Position numbers and translations under genes: made by a program
Shown: positions 1-12,100 of the stretch, piece by piece
Layout of the letters: each line of letters begins with the position of its first letter
Numbering within the stretch: the stretch's first letter is position 1
Notes under the pieces: generated by a model
What the model was told of the DNA's origin: nothing
Database searches by the model: none
What the model saw: only the letters and a program-made list of their open reading frames with translations
Assembly: GCA_013399305.1 (NCBI GenBank)
Contig: VXAI01000067.1
Span: forward strand, 1,936,152-2,000,151
Direction: 5' to 3'
Length of the DNA stretch: 64,000 bases
DNA from: Rostratula benghalensis
Lineage: Eukaryota; Chordata; Aves; Charadriiformes; Rostratulidae

Positions 1-3000
1 CCAGTTCTCTCAATACCCACAGGTCCAGAAAAAACACATGCACCTCACTGTAAGTTTCTCAGCAATCCTGGTCGTATGTTGTCAAGCTGAAAACCCCATG
101 CCAGCAGAATTTGTCATGTCAAGAAAGGCAGCATGTCCAGGAAAGCCCTGAAGCAGTCCAGGCCTATTTGTCAGGGCTAACTAATAATGTCGATATAAAC
201 CAATTGAAAACATAGAATAATCCAAAATGAAGCTACTGCATGCATTTCTGCTACTAACATAAGAAAAGTCCATGACACGGTAACAGTACCATCATACTCT
301 CTTATCATGCAACAATTGATAAGATGGGAAACACAGATAAGGTGGAGCAGACTTTCCTTCCCTGAAAGAGGCCAAATTATAATGGACTATGCACAATAAA
401 ACTAGAACGTGATCCAAACATCCATGGAGTCATTCTGATCATCAGTAAAAGCTTCAGAGTTCACCACTGAGAGTAAATCCATATAGATTATTTTGTTATG
501 CAGACTAGTTCCCATATAAGTGTCATCTGTCTGTTAAATTAAGGTGTACAGGATTTGAACTAAGGCCATGATGCAAAGTAGAAGGCAAAATTCAAGTAAC
601 TGGCACCTAACAACAGCTGTATCAATACAATTTCATTGTATTAATACTGTAAAAAGTTACAAGGCTTTTAATTCACACTTTCAGAAAGGATCAAACATAA
701 ACATCTTGTCTTAACATTATTATCATCCCAATTTTGTTCCAGTGTAATTTCTTTGCATTCCAATAAATGGCATGAAAAGCAGATAAAAGCAGACAGACCT
801 CTCCACTGATCCCCTACACTTCAGTTTCTTTAAATTATTTGTCCCTGAAGAAATACTTAGCTTTTTTCTCCCCTAATCCCTTTTCAAAATCCTTTGTGCT
901 CAGCTCAGTAGGAGGCAAAGGATCACTGATCAGAGCAAAAGTGCTGTAAATGGTATGGAAGATGCTGACGGTAAAATGCAGTTCACTTGTTGAAGTATAT
1001 TGAGATGGGACAGCAGGAAATGAGAAACATTCCACCTGTCTGTTTCTTGAATCACTTGGTTCTTCACAAAGGTTTCTTCATGACTTCCTTATTATGTTGT
1101 TCTTTTTGCCTTTGTATTCCCCAGTGGAGAGACATTTTTGAGTTTATTTCAGTAACGTCAAAATAATTGAATCAAAACACAGAGCAAAGTATTACAAGAG
1201 CTGTGTCTTGAAGAATTTATTATTAGAGTAATTGATAAGAGTTCTTAAATTTCCCAATAGACCCCTCAAGTTCAAAAACTATGCAGGAGGCATATAGAAA
1301 AACACACACAATAATATTAATACTGTCTTCACCTTTCCCAAGTGCTCACCCTTATCATATATAAATCTACACAGAAGGGACTGGAGCAGGTGCTTATTGT
1401 TTTACATTGTTACCGAGTCAATTATTCTACCCTAAAGCCTACTTTCAACCACTGTAAATCAGAAGCGATTCCACTAAAAGCAACACTGCCACTGTCACAT
1501 GAAACTAAGAGAAATAGAGCTCCTGGCCTTGCGAAAGTTAAAGATGAATAACAATAAATAAGTAGTTAAAGTAGAATAATAAAGATGGTACTAAAATTGC
1601 ATTATTTCATATAGGTTCCTGTAACAAAAGTTAATGAGAGTCCAAGTGCAAACCTGCTGGTACAAATTAATGTAGAACATCATTCAGATAATAGTCCAAA
1701 GTAAACTAATAAATTATTGATCTTACAAATGACATGAGGAAACTCATTGCCAGCTTCAACAGCTACAAGGAAACAGAGTAATATTTAAAGGATATCTGTC
1801 CACTTGTTTATGTTTACTTTTAAAGGCTATAATCCCTGGAAAATTCAGGATGGTAAAGGAGATTCCAATTCTCAACCATTTGTTAAAAAAAAAAAAAAAG
1901 GCAAAAAGATAAAACAAGATTCCCCCTGTAATTTAGGGCCACTCATCACAAGCCTTGTAGAAATTTCTCTGACGTGCTCCCGTACTGAGACAATATAAGT
2001 TTATTGTTACATCAAATGAGTTAGTTACATACCGTCATAATATACTATGTCAGCGGTCTAAATTTAGGATATTGGCCTGTAGCAGGTCTTAGTTAAAACA
2101 AATGTACCATACAATTGTGCCTTTGCAAGAAAATTATGGATGAAGAGGCCAGGACATATATCATTCACATTCTGTTAAGAGATTTTTTGCTGCCTACTAC
2201 AGTATCTCTAAGACAGACTGCAAAATGGTGCTTAGAGGATTGGGAAAGGCATTGTGTTTTGGAAGAAATACATTCACAGTATTTGAAATGAATACTTATA
2301 TTTTGTTTCATCAAAGTTTGAAGGAGAATGAGAAATTTTATTTAGTTATTTAACTAATTTTCTGCATCATGGCATATTGATTCTGGATTTATGCATGCAG
2401 CTGTGTTCATGTTACCTACTATATTACCATTTTCCATGTAGATTGAAGAGAACAGTCTTTTGAGATAGTTCATACAGGGTGTAAGTCCTGGCTTTAGCAG
2501 CCTAAATCGCAGCACATCCCAAGGCAAGCTGTACAGCCTAGTGGCAGAGTGATAGTTTATGCCTGCTTCTATTTTCATGGGTTTTTACTGGGTTCTGTAC
2601 AGTATACAGTGCTTTATAACACTATTTAAAATAAGGGATAGAAGTAATAAAAATAAAGGAAGAATGGGATAAAACACTGGCTGTATTTATGGAAACAGAT
2701 CATATGGAGGACAGGAAGTCCCAACAGATTCTGCATTAAGGGAATGGATTTTGAAATTATGAGACACTCACTCCAGGCTTTCACAAATACATTTGAAGTT
2801 CAGCCACTAGCATGGTGCTACCACAAAAAATGCAAAGTTCTATAATATATTATGAGATATATTCCCAAAATAGACAGAAAAAGACTGAGATTAACATATT
2901 GAGCATGGGTGAAACTAGATCTGGAATCTAGGCTGCCTGCAATCCTAGCTACCCACATATAAGCAAGAAAAAATAAATCTAGAACTGTAACAGAGGAGGG

Positions 3001-6000
3001 GCTCCAGGTGATATAACTGCTTTAAGAGACAAAGGTAAAATAGGTAACAAAATACTGAAAACTTCCCTTCTAAATTCAGTTTACATTTCTTCACGTATAC
3101 AAATAGAGACATGGTTGTAATCTGAAAAAGTACGTTTAAATTGAGCAATAAAAGAACTGTTGCTCTAGATAATTAGTTTATCCTAAACATAGCTCCTGAA
3201 ATGTGGAATTAATCTTCTTAATTAGACTCCTTTTATCACTCGGAATTTAAAGCTTTGTTTCTTTAATTTTAACCTGATTGTAAATGTATCATCTGGAGAC
3301 TGAACCCTCTGCTTTGGGGCTTATTGAATTCTGACATTTCATTTCTCATAGGAACCCAGCACTCACGGCACATCTTGACTTTACCCCTTCTCTTTAATTA
3401 TAAAATAGCATTCAGAACTACCTTTGGAAAACCATGATCTTTTGTACATCTCCTTCATAATTATAACAAACTTTCTAGCCCCTTGGCTGACAAGAAACAT
3501 TACAGGCCTGTCAGGTTTCTGGTGATAATGTCTTATTCCACAATGCCACATGAAAAGCTGTCCTTTGAGGATCAAAAACATAAAATACGCACTGTTTCAA
3601 TGTGTAAAGATAAGATTAAACTACACAGAAGGCAATTAAATGCTTAGATCATATTAATAAAAGCATTTCCTGTGCTTACCCTGGTGTTATCATTGCCTAC
3701 AACATTGAGCGGTGTATTTGTTTTGCTGACTAAAACATGAACTGAAAGCTCAAAAAGGAATTAAGGAGATGTTTTTCAAAGAATACAGTCCAAACTATTG
3801 TTCAGTGCTTTTTTACCCTGATGTTATGAAAAGTTCCACACTTTAGGCAACAGATCTCTATATAGAAGAAGTGTCAATCTGCCTACAAACAAATCATCGT
3901 GTATTAAACTCCTTTGAACTTTGTGGTTTCTGATAAAAACTGCAACTCACTTTACAGCACTAATGTTTGATTATTTCTGTTCATAAAATCATATTCATTT
4001 ATCAGTACAAATCGTATTTATTTACCTTCATTTGGCAATCATGTACTATAATTAATCAAGTGACAATAATTTTGTTTAGTACTAAGGTTAAGTATTATTT
4101 CCCAGAGGCCACAACCAGAAACAGCACAATAATGTATCTGGCACTACTCAATTATAGAGACAATTATGGTTTCTTTGTTTTGGTTTGGCCCTTTTTTTTT
4201 TTTTAAGGCTCAAAGAACCTTTTGGATCACTAATACCTATGGTATTAGTCATGTAGCTTCCAAAGCAACAGAGAAAAGACATTAGCTCAAAATATCTCTT
4301 TGACTTAGTTCAAAGGTTTTTAACTTAGTCGCCACAGGCACGTTAGCTAGCAATATTTCAGAAAAGAAATGAGACTGGAAGAACAAAATTCAATATACAG
4401 GGGATAAAACAATTCAAAAGAGCAGCAGGAAACTGAAAGGCTTCCATATTGTTGCACAGAGCTATGCAGTTCTGATTTTATCCTATGCAAAGATGGTGTG
4501 GCAAACCAGAGCGATATCTGCAGACAGCATCTGATACAACAGAGAAGGCAGAGCTTCTTCACTCACAATAGCAATACTGACTCTGCTGAGGCTCCTATGG
4601 TCCTTTCAGTATAGCACTTTTGTTTCTGAGTATCAGTCATACCACTGAAAAAAAAAGTTGATGATTTACAGAGGTCACTTGTCTCAGGGAAACAGAGGAC
4701 TACCTCTTCCTTATGTTTTTTCACACTGACTAGCATGACAATCCTGATTACCGAGCACAATGCAAATAATACTGAGAATAATTAATAACCACAACTGACT
4801 TGTTTGCTAAAATTTTAAGCCTGTAAATTAGTCTCTGCGGGAAATATGTTCCACTGTTTGAGATATTTAGAAGAAGGATGCATAAAACTAAAGAAAATGA
4901 TCTGTGGGGAATAAGCCTGTATTTACAGGAACATCAACTAGATTATCGGTTAAGGCTGTCTCACATCCAGTAGATGAATCAATTTATATGAAAGTTAAAA
5001 GTGAGAGGTTTTCTCAATCTTAGAGTGTTTTCTGTTTCTACTGAACTGTCAATACTGTTTTATAGCTGAAACAAGTTTGGGAGTTCTGATCTTCCCTTTT
5101 TTTAACAGAAAATAGAATAAATATTAGAAAGACTATACTGAATTTCTTTTCTATATGTGGAAGGAGGTAAGGGAAAGGAGGGAAAGGAAAAAGACTGTGG
5201 GTCAAGACTTCCCATTCTTGGAAGGACCATTCTGCTCGCATTCACAACATACATTCAAGATCAGGGTTTGTTTTGCTGCTTTTAAAGTTGTTTTCTTTAG
5301 AAATGTTAGAAGGGGCTGCACATACAAACCTTTGAAAGGAAAGCTTAGTATGAGTAATTCTAGTTACCAACTTGGAAATTTCCTGCCACAAGGAAATGAG
5401 AAGGCACGATATCTAATATATGACTACATTTATACACTGCGGAGCCTGAACAACTAAGTTGTTAATTTTGTTAGTTTTTCTCTTGCTGGCATTTTTTGTG
5501 GGGCGGCAAATGTTCTGCCAGCCATTATCTTGAGAAAAATTGTAATTGATGGGTTCATTTTCATTTATGCCTAAGGAATTTTCACATTATTGTAAGTTCA
5601 AAAATATTAGATAATTAACACTGGTGATAATACTGCATTCTTACTGATTACCCTGTTCCACGTATATGCTTAATTGTCAACATTGCAATAGCTTTAACTG
5701 CAAATAGACATCGTCCATTAGCCACCCAGACTGCTCAATGAGAAAAACACAGACATTTTAGCTGTTATTTGGAGGATGAGAAGAGCATAATTATCATTTA
5801 AATAGGCAGTTTTACTTTTCTTATCCACTTCGAATTCCCCCCAAAAATACTTTTCTTGAACATTTGGGGACAAAGAATCAACAGTGTTTACGGTAACAGT
5901 GATACTGGTCTCCTAATGCACTGCCCATCCAGAACTGTCTTAGTGTTTTGTAAAGGCAGAAAAGAAATATCTTTATTTCCATTTTTGGAAAGGAGAAAAC

Positions 6001-6363
6001 ACAGAAAGCAGAAACAATTTTCCAGGTGGCTGACAGTGTATATCTTGAGTTACTGGATAAACCTTACCAAGGAGAGCTGAAAGAGAGAAAACACTCCTCA
6101 GGTCCACATGCTAAAGAATCTTTCCTACGCAGGTCACATCTATTTCAAGCAGAATAGGGAGCTGGGGGTCACACTGTTCCTTCTGCCCTGGATCCATTGC
6201 TCATATCAAAGAAAAAGTAGTATCTACAGCTCCCTGTGATCCCTTTTTTCTTATTGGACTGGACCTCAATAAGGGGGGTGGACAAATAAAGGGAATCTTA
6301 TGGCAGAGGCTGACAGTAGAACTCCATCTTTGGTGCATGTTTCTGTGGGCTCTCCCTCTACTC

Positions 6364-6419
6364 AATCCAACACTTCTTCCTTCACTCACTCTTCAATCCA
6401 CATCACTTCTTCCTTCACT
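6364..6419. repeat. Imperfect direct duplication, about 31-33 bp unit
   Basis: A 16-base core, CACTTCTTCCTTCACT, occurs at 6371-6386 and again at 6404-6419. Each copy is preceded by AATCCA (6364 and 6395). The spacing of 31-33 bp and the shared flank indicate one local tandem duplication followed by small indels. It produces the Ser/Thr-rich translation on the plus strand in this stretch, so that open frame should not be taken as a gene. Confidence 0.7.
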
Positions 6420-8694
6420 GTAGGACCTCCTTCAGATTCAGAAGACTGCTCTAATTCCAATGACGTGAACAGTCCCAAGAGAACCTGAATAAGTCTCCTG
6501 AGCACAAAGCATTTTCACCCCAGTGCATTCAGTCCTAGTCCCTCTACAGGTTCAGTTTAATAACAGAATTATATTCCAAGCTATTGACCATTTGTGTTCA
6601 CTCAGTTTAGTGCTTCAGCCTGCTCTATCTATCACTGGTGTTATTTCCCTGGATGGTTGTTTCATATTTTATTAGAAATGACAGCTCTATTATTAACCAA
6701 AAAAAAAATAGCATGAAAGAAAAATACAAGTACTAGCTTTAAGATCCAGGTGCTGAAGGATGTGAAAAGTTTTATCTGGTGACACATGGGAAATGGCTAG
6801 ATCTGTAAAATATTTTCTATTTGAATGGTGTATTAAAACTGACACCAGTACAACAATTACTACCAATTATTTTGTCAGAGTATCTATTCCATTCAAAGTG
6901 AGAAAGTTAGTAGCAAAAAAAAAAAAAACAAAACAACCCTATCATTCCTAAAAACCAAAAGTAGCAAAAGACTATTTTACTAGGGGTCACTTAATTGCTC
7001 AAGAATTTCATAAGGATGTAGGAAGAATGTTCTCTCCAGATTACTAGTTTACATCCATACCTTATACTAATCACAGTAGGAAATAAGAGCAAGTATTTTA
7101 TGGTAGACTGTATGACAGTAATTAATAGGTCAGATTCTCTAGTAGTCAGATGTCCTTATGAAAAAAGCATCATTATAATCATTATTTGTCAGTGGATTAT
7201 ACTATCTGCTTCCCAAGCTAAAAAGTAACCTTTTTGGAAACTGTGTATAATAAGATAGAAGCTCATTCTCCCACTCAGACTGTATACATAATTAAGCTTT
7301 TTTTATTTCTAATATCAAGGTATTTACAATGAGTCTTCATTCTAAAGTTAAGTTGAACAAAACCTGAACTCAGCTTACACCTTCATGTAGAACTCTCACC
7401 TTTTAGTCAGAGATCCTCATGATCAAAACGGTGCAGAAAATCAAAGTTGCTGTGCAGAATGGATGTGGTGAGCATCTTTAGAACATCATTAATCTCCTAA
7501 TACCTCCCTCCAGTGCCCAGTACACATATACAATAACACCCTTTCTACACTCTGCAGTAGAATGAATCTCACAAGTCAGTTTCCTACAGGTCTTCCCAGG
7601 CTGGGACATCTGATCCTCAAATTTAATGATGTAGCATATGCACATCAAAATTAAGCTACCTTGGTTGTATTACACTATTGCACTGGTGCTGTCCAGTCTC
7701 TGGGCATTAGCTCTGACAAATCATGGTACACTGAATTCTGAATAAATGCCTGGAAACCCTAGACAAATTAGAATAGTTCCTTACGTTTTGCTGGACAGAA
7801 CATCTGTGCATAAATGATGGGGATATCCAGCAAAACTAAAGATACAGTAAACTTATTAAACAGGAAAACTTACTTTCATAATGAAATGGGCATAATCATA
7901 CACACCAAATTACTAATACTGACAGAGTTTCCCTTTGGGAAGGGTTCGGAATTCATCTTCATAATTCAGAAGAGTATGCTCACATAAGGTACTTGGGCAT
8001 AACTATAGCAATACAGCTATAATAATGGAATCATGTCAGCTATAATAATAATGTCAACATTTGCTTTCTTCGTTAGCTAACAAGTAAGCTGTGTTAATGG
8101 GTGAGAAAATGCTGCTAAAACATAAGGATTCAAATGTTATTTCATTCCCTGCATTTTCTTACCTCAAAGTGAGCTAAGATGAGAAACTTAAAAACAATTC
8201 ACAGCCATTTTAGCTTGAGCAATGACATATTTTGAATCACTCTGTTTTTCCCCTCAGTGACAGACAACTTAGATGCAAAGAATGGAGAATGATCAGCCAC
8301 CCTTACACAAGCTGCATTTAATTTCATTTACCAAGGCTTTTCCCATATTTGTAAATAGACTTAGTAATTTTAGGCCTTCTGATAATACAGAGACTGTACT
8401 GGGGATAAAAAAACCTCTAACCCTCCTTATCCCATAGATGTGTTAATAAGCAGCAAATCAAAAGTTTTATAACTATATGATCCATGGACTAATAAAGCCT
8501 TTGGTTCCAGAAGTTACATTTCATGCTTGGTTCAAGTCTGTTAAGTCTATTAAGGTCTCATGTTCCTCCTGTACAGACCACCAGGGCCCAGAAGAAATAT
8601 CAAAATCTACTGCTCTCAGGCTACTTCGGTGTTCAATACACATCTTGTAGATATATGAATCCGAGAGCAGTGCTGCTCCTGAAGGAGAGGGACC

Positions 8695-8711
8695 AAAAAA
8701 AAAAAAAAAAA
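8695..8711 (+). repeat. Poly-A tract (17 A) with AAAC-rich tail
   Basis: A run of 17 A is followed by an A/C mixture (ACAAACAAAAAACC). It could be simple-sequence expansion or the remnant tail of an inserted retrocopy. I recognise no retrocopy body directly upstream, and no AATAAA hexamer sits just before it. The minus-strand CR1 begins about 115 bp downstream, so the tract is not that element's own tail. Confidence 0.7.
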
Positions 8712-8825
8712 CAAACAAAAAACCAAAGCTAAGCCATTTCAAATGTGAACCAAACACAGAATAAGAAGTTACCTTCTTTTGACATACAGGAACTTGAAGC
8801 AATACATTTTTACAACTCTCATTCA

Positions 8826-9190
8826 CAGAATTTAAAGCCAGAAGAAACCATTAGGTCATAAGGCTGACCTCATGTGTATCACAGACCATTAAATCTCACC
8901 CGTTGATTCCTGCACTCAGCCAAATAACTTGTGACTAAAGCAAGATTTTCAATCTTGCTTTGGAAATATCAATGCAGAATCCACCACACCCCAGAGCTTC
9001 AACAGCCTGTTCCAAAGGTTAATAGCATCCTTCCTCATATATTTTATATTTAGCATCTAACCTGAATCTGGCTAGTTTCAACTCTCAGTCGCTCATTGTT
9101 TCATCATTTTCTGCTGGATTAGAACATTTTTTCACTCATTGAGAAATTATATAGTGTAACTAAGGTACCTCAGGATTAACTCTCTAGTAG
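8826..9190 (-). mobile_element. Old CR1 LINE 3' fragment (CR1-L-like)
   Basis: On the plus strand this reads as the reverse complement of the 3' part of an ancient CR1 of the kind shared by birds, crocodilians and turtles. Recognisable landmarks in order are: GCCAGAAGAAACCATTAGGTC near 8835-8857, CTGACCTCATGT, CACAGACCATTAAAT, AATAACTTGTG-ACTAAAGCA, GAATCCACCAC, CCTGTTCCAAAGGTTAAT, CATCTAACCTGAATCTGGCT, TCTGCTGGATTAGA and finally TATAGTGTAACTAAGGTACCTC. The order and spacing match the remembered consensus over about 360 bp, with many substitutions and indels, so it is old and non-functional. No reverse transcriptase frame is left. The right boundary is approximate. Confidence 0.8.
8937..8961. 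repeat. Perfect 10-bp hairpin inside the old CR1
   Basis: AAAGCAAGAT (8937-8946) and ATCTTGCTTT (8952-8961) are exact reverse complements around a 5-base loop. One U-G and one C-G pair could lengthen the stem to 12. It lies inside the CR1 fragment, and one arm overlaps the conserved ACTAAAGCA block of the element. It is too short for a canonical microRNA precursor. Confidence 0.75.
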
Positions 9191-12100
9191 TACAGCATTT
9201 TCTCCACTCCCCAAATTGTTTTAAATGTTTTTACATTACAATAACCTCTGACTACCACCACAACTGAGCACATTTTCTAACACTGTTTATTTGCCTCTCT
9301 ACCTAAAAGTAGTCATAATGGAACAAGCTTGAATTATATCCGTTCTGACAAAAGCAGGCAGCCAAATATCATATTATATACATGCTTCTGAATTGTTACA
9401 TGTGCACTAAAGAAGAGATTCAGGTATTTGAGCATTTGATTATATCAACCTGTGCACATAATTTTACATGTAATGAATAGAAATGTATGTGTTCCTCAGA
9501 TGCTACAGACTAGCTGAAACCAGTTTCATAAAGTCAAATAAGGAAAATAGTACTTGATTAGGAACAAGAACAGTAGAAAACAAGCTACAGCTAAGAAGGA
9601 AAAAAAAAAAACCACAAAGGAAATGCTGGGGAGAATGGAACAAGCAAAGCAAGGAACAAAACAAAAAAGCCTCAGAACCATTTTTAACGAAAGGGCTTGA
9701 AAAGGACATTAAATTAAGGCCACAATCTCATTAGTATTCAACAGTCCTGTTTGCTTTTGGGAATGTCCTTGTGACTTACGATCAAACAAGATTCTGCATG
9801 AACCCAAGGAAAGCACAGATGTTTGTCTTGACCACAAAGTAACTACCATGAGTGACATTACCGATCTTGTAAAATGCCTCTGTCACCAATCTAAAAATAC
9901 AATTTAGAGGCTTAGCTTGTACTTTTATAAACATTAGCACCCGAATTTTTTCATGAAAGATCATGAGAAAAAATGGAAACTTATTTCAAAGCAGAAAATT
10001 AGAACTTGAGAAACATGCTGTTATGAAATGAAATATCAACAAGGTTGCATTCACATAGGCTAAGCTTGGAAAGCCTTAAAAAGCCAAGTGGGATTCTAGA
10101 GAAACAGGCTGAAATTCTAGGATACAGGACAATTGGGAGCAGGTTGTTGCCACACCTAAGGTAAACAGTCTCAAGTAATTACCTCTGAAAGCCTTATTTA
10201 GGTCATCCTCCAGTCTGTTTAGAAATACCACCCCACCCCAAAACTGCAAGTAAAATTAAGTATGAATAAGAGTAACAGATAATGTTAGGTGCAACATGAC
10301 AGTACGACGTGTAAACATAAAACTTATTTGCCTAAGATAAATATGTTTACAAAACTTGGAACAAGTTAACGGGGCCTAGCGCTTCATCAATACATCCCAA
10401 ATTTCACAACTTGCCTAAATGCATACTTTTCAAGTGATATTATGTAAAAGCAAGCTATTCTTACCCAGCAATGCAAAACTTGACAGGGCAGCAAACCTAA
10501 CCATTTTTGAACTTACATCTGCATTTCCTTCTTACTTTTATTTCAAACTCTGCATTTATACCATCACAGTCCTACAGTGAGCAGTTTGATGCAAGACCAA
10601 GTATTGTTACTGCTGCCATTCAAAAGCTAGAAGCTCCCCACTGTACACCAGCTGATAAATACTATCTAAGGCTGCAAACATCTACATCATTTGCATCATA
10701 ACAGAAGCACAATTTTGGAAAGAGAAGAAGGTTATTTAGAGTTGGAAGGCAGAACGACAATCAAATTGGTAAACATATTGGGATCTTTTCTAGGATTTCT
10801 TGAACCTATAGCATAATATATATATGGTTTGATCTTAGTTTTCAACTACACTTGGAGCTCTGCCACCATCCATTAAAATGAGCCTTCTAAAGCAAAAGGT
10901 GAGGGTAGGAAAACTTACTGCTGATTGAATCTCTGATTAACCATTCTCCCAGCGGGTGCAGTTAGCAGCACTTCCGAGATATTCTTGTGCACATTAGGAT
11001 TTCTCAGGCCTAAAAGTTCAATGCAAAAAGAAGTGGTATGTTCTCATGCCTCAACCCCTAATTTAGTTTGCATATGAATGCAAGTTGCCTATTTGGAAAT
11101 TTAAAGTAACAATCTAGCGACTAATGGATGCGGAAGAAATTGAAAGCACTAACTGACTCCTGTAGATCAGGATTTCAAAAGCATTTTTAAAAGACTGCAG
11201 CTAACAAAATCCAACCACACAGGCATTTGGTAAAAGCAACATTAGTCCAAATTGCCGGTGTGCATCATTCTGAGAAAATACTACGTGCGCTGTGTATGCC
11301 AGGCATCCTGGAGCAGCCTCAGTCTTTGGCAGGCCTTGCGGTCTTTCCGGAGGATACAAACCACCAAGTATTTGGAAGCATTCATTAGCTTTATGTGCCT
11401 TGTTTATTGGTTGCTCAACTCAGGGTATCTTGTTACTAATTTCCCCAAGCGCCTCAGACCTTATCTCTTGACCAATAGTAAAGAATTGCCTGTGACAGTG
11501 ATTACAGAACCTCTCTGATCTTGTTAGGTTCCCTCAAAGGTCTTATGCTATACGGCGTCACCCAGAGTGACATTCCTCTGTGTTTCAACTTCCCACAAGT
11601 TTTCTTAGGAATACAGGTCCTTGGATTACGAACATACATGCTCTTTCAGGTGTATCTGGAGCACATAAACTTGCTTCCAGTTTGCAGAACAACTTTCTAA
11701 TTTACTTCAAGTTAGATCAGCCAGTTTATCAACGAGGTTAGAGTCTCTGCATCTGCTAAGTTTCTTTAGGTGGAACACATTATGGAACACGACCATACAA
11801 AGATTTGCTGACTCTTCAAACTTGCCTGCAGAGAGCTGTGATGATAGGCCAGCTGCACTAACTTCCTTCTCCACATAGTTCTTTGAGTGCACCAATGAAG
11901 GTGGTTTGATCTAATGAAGCTGGCACTGATTACAGCTGATTAAGAAACTTTTCCCACCTTTGCCATGAAAACAAATCTATTCAACCACTTGAGGAAGACC
12001 TGGACAGAGATGCACACCTGCAGCCTAACTGAAGAATAAATGTATCTGCACATCCCACTATGCCAATTTGAGTTTACAACCACTGCACACTGTAATATGA

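Larger units (their letters stand above)
1..8825. other. Gene-free AT-rich unique sequence
   Basis: I find no gene and no recognisable transposon here. Open frames are short (at most about 100 codons), occur on both strands and show no family motif. Visible content is limited to A-tracts (15 A near 1885-1899, 14 A at 6915-6928, 17 A at 8695-8711), a short purine-rich run around 5157-5193 and a small Ser/Thr-rich open frame at 6300-6488 that arises from a locally duplicated pyrimidine-rich segment. It is consistent with intergenic or deep intronic bird DNA. Confidence 0.6.

Noticed and set aside
6300..6488. Ser/Thr-rich 62-codon open frame
   Set aside because: It is produced by a duplicated pyrimidine-rich segment. 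There are no homologue features or upstream signals.
10730..10755. TTATTTAGAGTTGGAAGG similar to a minus-strand CR1 end
   Set aside because: Agreement lasts about 18 bases and then stops. It is too short to separate from chance.
11252..11518. CpG-containing, more GC-rich patch with an 88-codon open frame
   Set aside because: Mildly different composition, but no family features, splice sites or promoter elements.
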